64,000 nucleotides of DNA from Dipteris shenzhenensis (lineage: Eukaryota; Polypodiophyta; Polypodiopsida; Gleicheniales), in the NCBI GenBank assembly GCA_047967505.1, contig CM106541.1. One strand, 5' to 3'. Numbering within the stretch: the stretch's first letter is position 1; every line of letters starts with the position of its first letter. Positions 22,033 through 33,255 of the stretch are shown here, in pieces. Position numbers and translations under genes: made by a program. The notes beneath the pieces are model-generated. The model had not been told where the DNA came from. It was given only the letters and a program-made list of their open reading frames with translations, and searched no databases.

Positions 22033-23826
22033 GCCTTTCATGCACGGGAATCCTTTTGGATTCAGATGGGTGGCAGGGTCAACAAACACTTTTTCTCTAC
22101 TCAAGGGCCCAAACATAGTAGAGATAGTGTTTCGCAGCTTGTTGACTTAGACGGGGTATTACAGTCAGATCCTGATGCTGTCATGCGTGTAGCTTCAGAT
22201 TTTTTTGCATCCCTTCTTACTGCAGATCCAGGCACACAGGCCATTGATGATGCCAGAGAGGTTATTTGGCAATGTATCCCTGTATTGGTGAAGGATGAGA
22301 TGTATGTTTCTCTGGATGCACCTTTCACCAATGCACAATTCAAGACTGCATTACTTGCCCTTCACAAGGGCAAGTGCCCAAGTTCAGATGGACTTACCCC
22401 CTCCTTTTTTATTACTTTTTGGGAGCAGATTGGTGATCACATTACATCAGCCCTGCAGGGCGTGTGGGACTCTGGTGAGATGCCGGACTCACTTACAGAT
22501 GGTCTCATTCATCTCATCCCAAAGGGGGGTAATAGGAATCTTGTGTCTCAATGGAGACCCATAACTCTATTGGGCATTTTTTACAAGATTCTGGCAAAAG
22601 CCATTAGTCTGCGGCTAAAATTTTTTCTTCCAGATTTGATTCATGACACGCAGACAGGGTTTGTGCATGGCAGAAGTATTTTTTATAATATTTTCTCATT
22701 TTGGGAGGCCTCAGAATGGGCCATGCGGAGCCGCCAGAGATTGGCCATTCTACTCTTGGACTTTGAGAAAGCTTACGACAGAGTAGACTGGGATTTTTTA
22801 GAGGGTACTCTATCTCGCTTTGGTTTTTCATATGCATGGATTAGAGGAGTATCCTCTCTCTACAGATCAGCCCATAGCCAGTTGCTCATTGGGGGGGTAA
22901 GAGGGGACAGGTTTCAGATTTCCAGATCCGTCCGCCAGGGATGTCCTCTTGCCCTGTTTCTTTTTTTGTTTGTGGCGGAAGCTATGAGTATCTACATTAG
23001 ATCTCAAGCTGATATTTATGGGCTGAGGCTTCCTATCCGCCAGGAAGAAGAGCTCCTGGATAGTGAGTTGGCAGATGACACGGCTGTTTTTTTGGATGCC
23101 TCCCCTAGGACACTCACTTCCTTCCGGACAGCCTTTGATTTGTTTTGCACGGCTGCAGGTGCACACATTAATTGGCATAAATCCAGTGGTTTTTGGATTT
23201 GCGAGGATGACACCCCGGATTGGGGTAATGATATTGGCTTCACTTGGGTACAGAGGGGCGTCCCATTTGGGCTGCCCGGTTGGGGTGGGCATCTCTCCTT
23301 CACAACAGTTTGCTCCGTTGTTGGAAAGCATCAGAAGAAAGCTCCTTTTCTGGAGCTCAGCCAAACTTGACTTGGCCTCCAGGGTGGTGGTGGTTAACCA
23401 GGTTCTTCTAGCCACACCATGGTTTGTATTCTCTTGTTGGTGCCACTCTAGGGATTGTATCACTCAGCTTAAGAGGCCTGTACGAAACTTTTTATAGAGT
23501 GGTCTAGATGGCACAACTGATGTTACAGCCACGGTGGCTTGGGAGACCTTGATTCTTCCTACAAGAGAAGGGGGTTTGAATATCATCGACCCAGATCTAC
23601 AGTGCAGAGCTTTACTCTGCAAGCTTGTTGTGAGAGGGCTTATGCCAGGGCAAGAGCCTTGGAAGGATTTTTTTATCAGATGCATACAGTCTCGCACGCC
23701 CACTTCCGGAGAGGATTGGACACACAGTACTAGATGGGTTTTCACTACAGCCCACCTCAGGTCTCCCTCTTCCCCTCTTATGGTTGCTATCCTGAAAGCA
23801 TGGGCCAGCTTCAGGAGTACTCAGGT
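22033..23826 (+). pseudogene. LINE ORF2 reverse transcriptase
   Basis: The frame is open from about 22033 to 23370 and then shifts. Motifs in order: RVNKHFFSTQGP, KGKCPSSDGLTPSFF, LIPKGGNRNLVSQWRPITLL, TGFVHGRSIFYNIF, ILLLDFEKAYDRVDW (first Asp), SVRQGCPLALFLFLF, SELADDTAVFLDA (catalytic DD in a LADD box) and INWHKSSGFWI. After the shift come the connection motifs KLDLASRVVVVNQVLLATPWF and ETLILPTREGGLNIIDPDLQ. Reverse transcriptase makes cDNA at the nicked target. The RT core itself is intact here. Confidence 0.9.
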
Positions 23827-24475
23827 GTGCCTAGATTCCCGAGACGTCACAAGAGACTTGCTACAGGTTGGGTTTCTACTTCTAGGTTACAGGATCTTTT
23901 TGTTTCCCTTTCAACTGGGCTTTGACCCAATTGAAGAGGACAAGTAGGGAGTTTCTGTTTTCATCAAGTTCCCTGGTCTCCCCTTGATTTATCACTAGCT
24001 TCTTTCAGTTATTGGCGAGAGGTTTGGTGTGGTAGCAGAGATCCCCCCTCTTCCTGGTTGGCGAGCCCTCTTCGGCTGCTGAGGCAGTCAAGATGGATGG
24101 GGTACCTAGGGCTAGGGTCATTGTCTAGGACCCTAATATTTCAGATGACCACATCATGCTACAACGACCCGATGGGTCATTCTTTCGCAAAGATTTGAGG
24201 TTGCAGGTCGGTAGGACCAGTACAGGATTTGCAGATCCTCGGGGCACTTCGCCAGAGATTGCCCAAAGAAGAAAAAGAGGCCCAGAAAGCAACCAGCTCG
24301 TACTAGCTTATGACAGAGAGTAGGAGTAGGACCTACCGCTCCATAGGCACTGCCTTAGACACGGGCTCCCCCTCCTCCTAGGGTTGCTCAAGTCCCTCCT
24401 GCACCCGCACCACCTCTGGCCCACGGTGGGTTATGCCCTCTACTTTAGATCATACTTCCACTGCTTTGGAGGCTA
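23827..24475 (+). pseudogene. LINE ORF1 segment inside ORF2
   Basis: After AWASFRSTQ the sequence turns into ORF1: LLGYRIFLFPFQLGFDPIEE, FIKFPGLPLIYH, LLSVIGERFGVVAEIPPLPG and, after frameshifts, FARDCPKKKKRP (the zinc-knuckle end near 24250-24285), followed by a Pro/Ala-rich stretch. The same segment occupies 49560-49040 on - in the near full-length LINE, where it is upstream of ORF2. Here it replaces several hundred bases of ORF2. Confidence 0.75.
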
Positions 24476-25026
24476 CCCCCTAGTGCGACATTGCCTTTGG
24501 GACTACAGTCAGGCAAGGATTGTTTGGGGTTGCTCGGATACTCAACATTTTTCATACTTCCCCTTTCTTCATGGCTTGGTGCTCCATTGCATGGTTATCC
24601 CTTACTAGGCCCCAGGTGTTTTATGAGGGTGAGCCTTCTTCTTGGGCACTCTCGGTCTGCCGGCAGGTGATAGAGCCCTGCTCTCTTCAGGATGTACCAT
24701 TTACTCCCTTCAGAGCTTCTCATGCTTCAATGGACACCTCTTGGGAGATTTTGGCTAGCATTTCCTCTTGGCACATTTGGAGAGCCAGATGTATAGAGGC
24801 CTTGGATGGCACCCAGATACACCCATCATAGGTGTTCACAGGTATTTGGACTGACACGGTTCACACTTTGATAGCCATATGGGCTAGCATGCAGGGCCCT
24901 TCACGGGCAGCCTCTTCTAGAAGGACTGTTTTTCTTCAAGTTTGGAGGGGTTCTCCCTTTTTCTCGGAGGTTTCTACCAGATTGAGATGGCACTATCAGC
25001 CCCAATCCTTTCTTTTTGGCTCTTGA
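24476..25026 (+). pseudogene. LINE ORF2 C-terminal zinc-binding region
   Basis: Reads VRHCLWDYSQARIVWG, then in another frame PFFMAWCSIAWLSLTRPQVF and SWEILASISSWHIWRARCIE. This is the end of the zf-RVT region and the LINE tail seen in five other copies here. A stop lies near 24830. Confidence 0.75.
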
Positions 25027-25121
25027 GCATTTCATGCATTGCATGGTGTATCCCGTATGGAGCTTGCTCTAACGGTTTTCTTTAATACTTAATAGAAGTC
25101 TCTTTTTGCCAAAAAAAAAAA

Positions 25122-26044
25122 GCTCATTGCTCAGAACTTTGAATAACTCCAGAGACTTGCCCGGCATTGTGAGGTGCATTTCCTGATTGGGAGTCCTTCC
25201 ATTGGACTTGGTAAACATACTTTCTTGAAGTGATCTTGATGTGAACTACAGTTACTTCTCCGATTACCTCTTCGAGGGCTTGTTGTGCCCATAATCCACA
25301 TTGATTGGCTTCTCAAAGTGTTTGTGACACCTCTGGCATCTATCTTGACATCGGTGACCCTCACTCATCCATTTTGAGAGTCACCATGTGAGTGCTCCAT
25401 GTAGCTACCCCATGGACTTCACCGACACATATTTTGGGGCATCTATGCCTAGTGCTTCATTGACTCACAGGGATGTGCACACATATGCATTAGCTACTTG
25501 GAGGACATCATCTCTTACTCCTAAGAGATCTATTTTTATTATTCCTACAGGTTGATGTATTTTGGAGTCCTCTGTCTTAGGTAGTCCCCCTAAAATGATA
25601 TGTATTGAGTGTTTGGTTTTCATTGAGTCTAAAGGTCCTCTGCCTTGGATAGTCCTCCTAAAAGGATGCATTGCTTTTCCTACTTTTTTGGTGTGTGGCT
25701 TCCTAACATGTCCTGCTATGAAGCCAAGGGGGGATGTATTGTGGGAGCCATATGTATTAGCTTTGATAGGTCTATTTGTTTATCAGGCCTGGCTTGAGAG
25801 TTCTAGGATGTTTGTGCATTGGTCTCCTAGACCTCTGAGTTGGTCATGCATCCATGCATGATGAGCCTCTGAGCCATGCTAGATGAGATTTCTATGTTAT
25901 GCTCACTAGCCTCTAAGCCATGCTCACTTGCCTCTGAGATTGTTTGGGAACCATATCTAGTTCTAGATTGGCATGCACAGTTTTGATGACCATCATTGTC
26001 TTGGTTCCATTCCAGCAGTCTCTCACCTTGCCTTCATGGGGGGG
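25122..26044. other. Decayed retroelement-like spacer
   Basis: No readable domain. Two internal copies of a roughly 40-bp word (AGTCCTCTGTCTTAGGTAGT and its variant at 25567 and 25632) and repeated CCTCTGAGCCATGCT words near 25864-25935 are present. It ends in a polypurine run ATGGGGGGG (to 26044), which suggests the 3' end of an LTR element. Confidence 0.4.
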
Positions 26045-26440
26045 TGTTGGAATATGAAGCCAAAGTGAGTCAAAAATGAGTGTACTAGGTGTCTAGGGGG
26101 TGTTTTATAGTCTAGTGAGTCCTAGACATGCCACGTGTCATATTGGGAGTTATCCCATATACACTATGGCTTTCTAGAGTCTAGTGTCACACTATATAGT
26201 GTTGTACTTGTCTTGAGTCATTCACATCAGTCAACATCAAGCTTTATATCATGTGAATATTTTGGTTATCATTGCCTAGCACTTGTTCTTTCATTTTCTT
26301 TCCATTTTGCCATTATGCTTTCCATATTTCCATTCCGTTCCTAGTTAGCTTGGCATTCTCCTACTGCCATGTCTCTTCATATGATTCACAAGATAATGTG
26401 GCTACCCCGGATTATCTAATAGTCAAAGTTGCATTGCCAC
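26045..26440 (+). repeat. Possible LTR remnant
   Basis: Starts TGTTGGAATATGAAG directly after a polypurine run and contains a TATA-like CTATATAGTG near 26191. I cannot fix the right end and see no partner LTR. Confidence 0.35.
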
Positions 26441-26444
26441 TGTG

Positions 26445-26689
26445 GAAAATTGCATCTTTCATGCTTGCATAAAGCACATTTAAATCATCATCAATACATT
26501 CGATGATGGCTTCATAGACCTCATCCTATCCATCTATAGACAAAAATGTCAAGGGGGATAGTAAAATGACTGTTTCTATGTGCTTGGGTTACTCCCATAG
26601 GTGCTATATCCCTTTAGGATGAATTTGTGCAACTAGCTACACTTGAGACGTTTCTATGGGTACTTAATACATAACATTGAGGGGGGAGT
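26445..26689 (+). pseudogene. Copia 3'-end relic (E/F family)
   Basis: Short relic matching the end of pol and the 3' UTR of the copia piece at 42680-43035: CTTGCATAAAGCACATTTAA, GATGGCTTCAT, AATGTCAAGGGGG, ACTCCCATAGG, GATGAATTTGTGCAAC. It ends with a polypurine run before TGTAAGGATATTTACA. Confidence 0.6.
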
Positions 26690-26850
26690 TGTAAGGATAT
26701 TTACAATGGTATGTTAGTCACCTAAATGTTTCACTTTTTATGGGTTTCCTATACAACCCAATTCTTCCTCGTATATTAGTTTTTGGAGCATTGTGGAAAA
26801 CACACTTTTGTGTCTTGCATTTTTCACTTGTTTACTACCTTGCACTTTCC
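26690..26850 (+). repeat. LTR start of the copia 3'-end relic
   Basis: TGTAAGGATATTTACAATGG parallels TGTAAAAGATTACAAAGATA at 43036, where a 160-bp LTR is seen. The right end is not fixed. Confidence 0.45.
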
Positions 26851-27645
26851 AAGAAAATACAAGATGGAATTTGTTAAGCAAAAGCGTAAGATAGCGTTGC
26901 AACCCCTCAACAGTAGTTGAACAGTAAGCATCCAGCAGAAGATGTGTTTCATGAAGGTAGAGATGCTCAAATACAAGGAAGTTTCTCCATGAATGTTGGA
27001 GCAGGGGATGTAGAAGAAGAAAATTTTCAATGCAATACTCAAAACAACTACAGGATAGGCTGTCTTTTACTCAGGACAAACTGCAACCTGAAAAAAGATT
27101 TGCAACAAACAAAGGTAAATGCACGGTTTGGATTACTTTGGACTCTCAAGAGGCTACTTAGTCCACTGTTCTGGAATCCAACTCAGCAGATGGTAATCAT
27201 GGAAGCACAAATTGACAAAAGGATGACAGGCTGTGAGTGGAAGGGAGGAGGTGCTGGGTAGAGAGGATAAGGGGGGGAGGGTAGAGAGGATACAGGGGGA
27301 GAGGTATTCAGACATGACTCAGGGAAAATGCTGGAGGGAAAGAAAGAGCAGCACGAGGGCTGCTGCACTAAAGGGGCTACCAAGAAAAAAAAACAAGTTG
27401 ACTACAGCAGTATATACATGAAAACCATTATGTTAAGGATGTCACATCCATAAAATCATATGGCATGACTTCAAGTCGGTGACAATTAGCAGGAATGAGA
27501 AATGCGGGAATTCTACATATGATAAAAGCATGAGAAGATTCTTTGCAACTTGTGGTAAAATCTCTGGATGGATGCTCCAATATTTATTCCAGGTCATAAC
27601 GGGCATGTTCAGTGGGAATATAAGTACAAGATATCAAACCCATGA
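26851..27645. other. Flank of the exon at 27646, no gene recognised
   Basis: A + strand frame (about 26917-27261) is open but unlike any family I know. On - this stretch would be the 3' flank of the exon at 27646-27954. AATAAA lies at 27598-27593 (-), about 50 bases past the stop, and could serve as a poly(A) signal. Confidence 0.4.
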
Positions 27646-27954
27646 TCACATTTTATTACAAAAGTTAGCATATGCAATGTGCTCTTCCATAGCATTTGAG
27701 GTTCTGTAAAAAGTCGAGTCATCTGAAAGGACTTTCTTAATGCCATTCCCTTGATTTACAAAATGGATTGGAGCAACAGGTACACGAAACCACCATTCTT
27801 TCAACCTCCTCATGTAGCTTTCTGTGATCTCTTGATGAAGAGGCAAGTGCCTGGTGAACGTGGCCCAGAATATTACAACTAAAATAAGCTTGCCTGGGAG
27901 AATGGCTAACAGAGATGCCAAAATAATGAGAGATAAGATAACCTGATCTGTAGC
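27646..27954 (-). CDS. Terminal exon of a host membrane protein (DUF639-like?)
   Basis: On - a polypyrimidine run ending CCCTTGCAG (AG at 27956-27955) is followed by an open exon of 102 codons, phase 0, to TGA at 27648-27646. The exon starts ATDQVILSLIILASLLA, with one long hydrophobic segment (about residues 5-30), then FTRHLPLHQEITESYMRRLK, EWWFRVPVAPIHFV and a hydrophilic tail. The pattern of a membrane helix, FTR-x-LP-x-x-x-E, RR-x-x-EWW and P-x-AP recalls the end of plant DUF639 proteins, whose function is poorly known. That match is from memory and tentative. No upstream exon is recognisable in the window. The gene may continue through a TE-filled intron, or this may be a stranded piece. 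Confidence 0.5.
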   Translation of the reverse strand, partial: ATDQVILSLIILASLLAILPGKLILVVIFWATFTRHLPLHQEITESYMRRLKEWWFRVPVAPIHFVNQGNGIKKVLSDDSTFYRTSNAMEEHIAYANFCNKM

Positions 27955-28557
27955 CTGCAAGGGTAGAAATACAGAAAAGGAGGATCATATAACATTCCCT
28001 TCCACACAGGAGATGTTCAAATTTTGCAAGATACACGAGAGTTCATTACAGATTGTCAGTGGATCTATTTTATTTTGCAGTTAGGAAAACATCATATTTC
28101 AAATAAAAACACAAAGGAAAAAAATCCAAAAGATAAGTCTCAACCTAAAACAACATAGAGCTGCACCCATCCTGAAGGAACTGATAGAACCAAATGAAAA
28201 CAAACAAGAAAAAAGACCAAAAGTTCCGACACAAGTGGAGCAGCTTGGGCTTCAACTGCTCACCATATGTGTATGTCTTCCAGGACCATGAAATCAAAAC
28301 CAAACTTTAGAAGCATCTTATGTATCAAATCACTTTGAAGATGGGAGCACGATAGCATTAGTGAAAGTCTTCATTACATATCACACAAAGTGTGACTCCA
28401 ACATTGAGCTTGCTTTGAGGGTCTATGGAGCGACTATAATCAAGCAGCTCTGTAGGCTTACATACAATGCTAAAGACAGCAGGATGATGGTGGACCAGGA
28501 GAGCTTACAACCATGTTAGCACATTCCGAGATACCACAGAAGACAATATCAATAACC
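27955..28557 (-). other. Probable intron sequence upstream of the exon
   Basis: No domain in any frame. It lies directly upstream (on -) of the splice acceptor at 27955-27956. Confidence 0.35.
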
Positions 28558-28868
28558 AAAACCTACAGGTGCAAGACCAACACCTATAGGTGACTCATAA
28601 TGGGATCAAATGGTGTTATATAGATGTACACCAAGAGCAATAAGGAAAAATGCAGGGCTGCACAAGTCAAGCCAAAAGCTAAGCATGAACTCTATACAAA
28701 GATGGGAGCTTAAAAATCTGATCTTTTAAGGTGACATAATGATGATAGAGAATAGAAACGTGACCTACAGGTGCAAGGCCAACACCTAGAGGTGAGTGGT
28801 AATGAGATCAAACAGTATTATGTAAGTGGTCACCAGCAGCAATAAGGAAAAACTGCAGGCCTGCAAGT
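28558..28868. repeat. Direct repeat of about 105 bp
   Basis: AAAACCTACAGGTGCAAGAC (28558) is repeated in degenerate form from about 28761, and both copies end with AATAAGGAAAAA-TGCAGG-CTGCA. The copies are about 200 bp apart. The second ends at the LINE poly(T). Confidence 0.7.
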
Positions 28869-30800
28869 CCTTTTTTTAAAAAGGAACCTTCTATTAATGC
28901 TTGAAAGATTTCATACAAGACAGCAGCCCCAAAGGTGCTGAGTATGGAAAAAACCGGAAAAGGCTGAAAGAAAGAAAGCGGCCTGTTCTAGAGAAACCCA
29001 GCTCACTGCCTAGGGGATCTCTAAAACTGGGGCTAACAGCCAAGTGGGAGGACTATACAGCCAGTGAATCCCTCGCAGAGTGAAGATGTAGAAAACACCT
29101 ACAAGCCAAGCCTTGCAGAAACGAGCATGCCTCTCAATAGTCGCCCTAGAGCCTGGAGTCCCACACTCCTAGGTGGACCGTAGAGTGTAGATGATATCCT
29201 GCCAAATGGCAACTAAGGTAGCCGAGGGTGGAACCGGGTGCTCTCCCATCACAAGACTGCAGCGAGCCACCACCCAAATGTTCCAAACCGTGATGCTGGC
29301 TACCACCTCCCAAACACTGTCTTCCCTAGGAGGAGGAGCTAGGGTGTTAATGGGGACTGCCTCGTGGAGTGCAATCCACTGAATGCTCTAACCCTGTATC
29401 CGGTCAGCTGGGGAGATCTCATTGATTTGAAACGCGTGTCCTCCCTCTGTCAACCAAGCCACCATCCCCTAAGTGTGGTCTCTATGCAGACTCTGCATAT
29501 GTGTCATGATCCTGAGGGCTCTCATCCAGATCCTCATTGCGCTATGATAGCTCCATAGGCAATGCGGGATAGTCTCCAAGACACCATCAGAGCAACAATG
29601 GCACTGCCCCTCCACTCGCATCTGCTCCAACCATGGGCCGATGGGCAGTCCTTCGTGGGCTGCCAGCCAGAAGAAGTATGAGATCTTCCTCGGCCGCAAG
29701 CTGGACCACAACAACCGCGTCCACAACCTAGAGCGAACATCCCTGGGCACTCTCTGGGTCACCTAGCGTCTCTCCCTTGAGGGGGTCCACCTCGCCGAGT
29801 CCATCTGAAGTCTCCTACCAATCCATGTGGTGTAGGAAAAGAAGGACACCTCATCCACCGTCTCAGCTCGGCCGCCCCTAGAGGGCCAGAACCACTCTCT
29901 CGGATCCCACTGGACCTCCCTCAGGGGTCTACCCTCCCATAGCCAAAGGCGCCATCTAGAGGCGTCCTGCTTTGAGATACTGGGAGGATCAATGTGCCAC
30001 TCCTTCCCCAAGCGTCCTACCACTCTAATCATCTTCCAGTGTATCCCATCAAGACTCCCATCCATCTCAGGGTCGCTCCCAGTGCGGGGCTGAAGTAGGC
30101 CTCCAAGTCCTACACGGAAGAAGCCAGGGTGCGTGCTGCCGTGCTGCATCAATATCCTCAAGGGAACACCAGTACGGGAAAACTGCCCCAACCATCTGCT
30201 GTCTCTCCAAATGTGAAGTCCTTCCCACCAAGACTTAGGAATGGCTAAGTCAATCTCGCCCATCCGCTGCCCTGCCCCTCGCAGATGCGCTAGGGCATCA
30301 GGCCTCGCCTCTGCCTTCATAGGTAGTCTTCTCCAGCGACCAAAAGACGCTGCTGGACCACTGTCCCACTGTGCCCAACCAATGTGATTTCGCTGCCCGA
30401 GCATACATCCCTCCTGATCTCTGACCTCTGGGTGCCACATCAGGGGCTAGCACTCAAACTCCTCTCTGCATCTGGGCGGAGCACATATGAGACCCCCTGC
30501 TAGTCTCTGCCAAACCTTGTGAAGACTCCTCATCAGGGGGGAGGCCTTCCCCGTAAGGGTGGCCTCTAAAAAGATCCATCTATGTGAAGGCCCCCAGTGC
30601 GTGGGGTGTTCCTCAGAAGCCCTCGCTACTGTAAGAGGAGCTTCCAAGGCTATGCACCTGGGGTGAGGCCACGAACCACTAACTTGCCCAAAAGGGCTCT
30701 GCTCTACATCTCCGGATCAATGATACCCAAGCCTCCCAATGCCTGTGGCATGATCACTGTCTGCCAAGCTACTCAGACCCTAGTGTTTCTCGTGCCGTTT
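28869..30800 (-). mobile_element. 5'-truncated LINE, divergent subfamily
   Basis: Minus-strand LINE beginning at its 3' tail (poly-T at 28869-28877 on +, tail TTAATAGAAGGTTCC on -). From right to left it carries the connection region (VIMPQALGGLGIIDPEM near 30740, LLGKLVVRGLTPGA), then 30440-29763 with WHIDPPSISKQDASRWRLWL and VQWDPREWFW, then the zinc-binding region 29762-29469 (RKISYFFWLAAHEGLPIGPW, VLETIPHCLW). The RT core is absent (5' truncation). It differs more from the other LINE copies than they do from each other. It abuts the LTR of the chromovirus. Confidence 0.85.
29469..30440 (-). pseudogene. LINE ORF2 C-terminal part with zf-RVT
   Basis: Two consecutive frames separated by one stop at 29763-29765. 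The zinc-binding region reads MRVEGQCHCCSDGVLETIPH, then CLWSYHSAMRIWMRAL. It probably assists binding of the element RNA or target DNA. Trp-rich throughout, as usual for plant LINEs. Confidence 0.8.
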
Positions 30801-31260
30801 GTGACACAACTTAATCTATTTGCTCCTAACTGATTCTTGATTCACGGGCATAGGCACCTCAATTTTCCTCCCAGCCAACCTTGGTGGTAGCAAGCTCTCA
30901 GCAAAATCAACAGTTATGTGAAGCTCCTGCCTACTAAATTCCACCAAGCCCCAAAATTCTCTAGATGGATCTAGTATGCCACATGTCTTCATTTTAGGGT
31001 CCTTCCTTAATGCATCATTTACCCCTCTCTTGGGATATCATTGAAACCATTTGCCCCTAGGCACATTTAATGCATTTAGGTCCCTTTAGTCTTAGGTTCA
31101 CCTAGTCTAGTGCCATATCACCCTCACCAAGGACCTTGACCTTTATTCCTTTTTTATCATTTACATGAAGCCCAAACAAATATAATACAAACATTGATCC
31201 TTTAAAGGAAAATGCCGACTGACCCTTCCGAGGTAATGTTACCTCGACTTGAGCATAACA
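30801..31260 (-). repeat. 3' LTR (partial) of gypsy element D
   Basis: On - the LTR begins TGTTATGCTCAAGTCGAGG at 31260, right after a polypurine tract. It is cut at about 30800 by the LINE. Its remaining part was not found left of the LINE. Confidence 0.65.
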
Positions 31261-31272
31261 TTCCTTCCCTCT
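31261..31272 (-). promoter_or_regulatory. Polypurine tract, gypsy element D
   Basis: AGAGGGAAGGAA on -, between the pol stop and the LTR. Confidence 0.75.
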
Positions 31273-32483
31273 TTAGGCATCAACTTCCTCGATGATAAAG
31301 TATGGGAACACTCTCCGTAACTGGTATACGGATTCCCAGGTAGCTTCTGATAGAGGTAGACCATGCCATATAACCAACACCGTGGGTATCTTCCGATTGC
31401 GCACTTGCATTGTTCCTCGGTCCAGGATTCCTATTGGTTTGCGTCTTGCATTATCCTCTATCTCCTGAAACAAAACAACACCCTCGATTAGTGAGTCACC
31501 TATATGCACAAATTTCTTTAAACGAGAAACGTGAAACACTGGGTGCACCTTACAACCCTGTGGTAATTCTAATTTATAGGCTACCTTGCCTATTCTTTTT
31601 AGAATTAACCATGGCCCACAATATTGAGGTGATAATTTAGCACACTCTCCTGCAAAAGTGCGAAGGAACTCTGAGAAAAACTTTTTCTCCTTCCTTAAAT
31701 TCTCTAGCGGATCGGTTTCATCCGCATACGCCTTAGCTCTATCCATAGCTCGGCGGATGTTAGCTCTCGCAAACGCTAGCATATCTCGCATCTGAACCAC
31801 AAAGTTCGCGGCACTAGGCACTTTCTGAGGTATTCCAACTATAGTTGGATTCGCTGGTCTATAACCATAGTTCAGTTCAAAAGAACTGAATCCTGTAGAG
31901 GAATGTTTTCTATCATTGTAGGCAAATTCTAACAGTGGCAACCACTTGTCCCATGTATGTTGCCTCAATGACACATATGCTCTAAGCATATCCTTTAAAA
32001 ATTGGTTGATTCTTTCCGTCTGACCATCCGTTTCTGGATGATCCCCACTACTCATTCCCAACTCAGTCCTTAGTGTCTCAAACACTGCAGTCCAAAAATG
32101 ACCGGTAAATTTGACATCTCTGTCTGACACTATGGATTTGGGTAATCCATGCAAACGAAATATGTCTAATTAAAAAATCCGCCACTTGTGGGGCACTATC
32201 AGACTCTCTACTTGGAATGAAGTGAGCCATCTTGGTAAGACGATCAACCACCACAAGGATAGAATCATATCACAAGGATAGAATCATATCCACCTTGTGT
32301 CGTAGGCAGACCTAAAATAAAGTCCATGGAAATGCTCTCCCACTTACCTAGCGGTATCTCCAAGGGTTGTAAAAGTCCGGGTGTCTTCACCCGATCTGCC
32401 TTACTTACTTGACACGAAAAACAGCGTGTCACATATTCATGAATATGCTTTTTCATCTTTGGCCAAAAGAAATCTCGTCTCAC
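31273..32483 (-). pseudogene. Gypsy D integrase with chromodomain
   Basis: Zinc finger and core start: RRDFFWPKMKKHIHEYVTRC, FSCQVSKADR, SMDFILGLPTTQGGYDSILV (first Asp). A break with a 19-bp tandem duplication near 32258-32295 follows. Then comes 293 codons to the TAA at 31275: HGLPKSIVSDRDVKFTGHFW (second Asp), DHPETDGQTERINQFLKDML (Glu), EFAYNDRKHSSTGFSSFEL, CGPWLILKRIGKVAYKLELP (GPY/F-like) and a C-terminal chromodomain (PIGILDRGTMQVRNRKIPTV, VIWHGLPLSEATWE). The chromodomain makes this a chromovirus. Such domains steer integration to marked chromatin. Confidence 0.9.
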
Positions 32484-33250
32484 GAGATCATATGTCTTCT
32501 CGACTCCTGGATGTCCCGCACATGGGTTATCATGGCATTGTTGAATGACTCTCTGCCTGAGATCATTCTGATTAGGTGTACTACTGCCTTGCCATTTCTT
32601 TTCAGCATACCATCCCTTATGGCATATCTTGCATAAGTTTGGCCTTTTCTGGATGCCAGGTCATCCTTTTCCCCGGTTTTTAATACATGAGACTTAGGCC
32701 AAAGGCTCTGGACGAACTCGTCCACCTTTTGAGTTTCTCTAATCTCGGTCATTAGAGCACTGTCTAATACCGTGAAACTCATATTATGCATAATGCGTGA
32801 CAACGCATCAGCAACTGTATTATCCTTCCCTCTTCGGTACCAAATCGTCAAGTTAAACACCTGCATGAGTTCTGCCCACCTAGCTTGGCGGCCTCTCAAG
32901 TCAGGTTGTTTACAAAAATATTTCAGAGTATCGTGATCAACATCAACATAAAACTCTGACCCATACAAATAATGTGTCCATGTTTTCAGAGCATGGACAA
33001 CAACATACAACTCTAACTCATGAGCTGGCCAATTTTGTTGAGAGGGAGAAAGCTTCTTGCTTTCAAAGGCTACTGGCCTTCCCTCTTGAAGGAGAACTGC
33101 TTCTGCCAATGCCACTTGCATCGGTTTCAAGGAAAAACGGTTTCTGGGGATCAACTATTTTTAACACCGGTCCTGAGACCACAGCTTGTTTTATGGTGTT
33201 AAAACTATCCTGTTGATTCTACCCCCATATAAAAGGTACTTTATCTGAGG
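32480..33250 (-). pseudogene. Gypsy D RNase H and integrase start
   Basis: RNase H reads EGRPVAFESKKLSPSQQNWP, HELELYVVVHALKTWTHYLY, VDVDHDTLKYFCKQPDLRGR, then WYRRGKDNTVADALSR. The integrase N-terminal linker follows, KVDEFVQSLWPKS, ARYAIRDGMLKRNGK. Frame breaks lie at about 33160 and 32480. Confidence 0.85.
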
Positions 33251-33255
33251 TTAGA

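Larger units (their letters stand above)
22033..25121 (+). mobile_element. 5'-truncated mosaic LINE (L1 type)
   Basis: Begins inside ORF2, in the linker between endonuclease and RT, and runs to a tail TTAATAGAAGTCTCTTTTT plus A11 (25111-25121). Order on +: RT and connection (22033-23826), a block of ORF1 in the same direction (about 23827-24475), then the C-terminal zinc-binding region of ORF2 (about 24476-25026) and the 3' UTR. It lies next to the broken 3' LTR of element C. The missing LTR end is not found after the poly(A), so this is not a simple insertion. Confidence 0.85.

Noticed and set aside
22867-23463. 198-codon minus-strand frame inside the LINE RT
   Set aside because: Lies opposite a clear RT with all catalytic motifs. 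It is antisense noise.
21408-26850. Search for the missing end of the element C 3' LTR and the rest of element A
   Set aside because: The 5' LTR end (CAGTTCTACAGTAATCAAAT) and the A-type YVDD region do not recur after the LINE, so a simple LINE insertion into the LTR was not accepted.
26917-27261. 114-codon + strand frame near the host-like exon
   Set aside because: No family resemblance and a low-complexity Gly/Arg end. More likely the 3' flank of the minus-strand exon.
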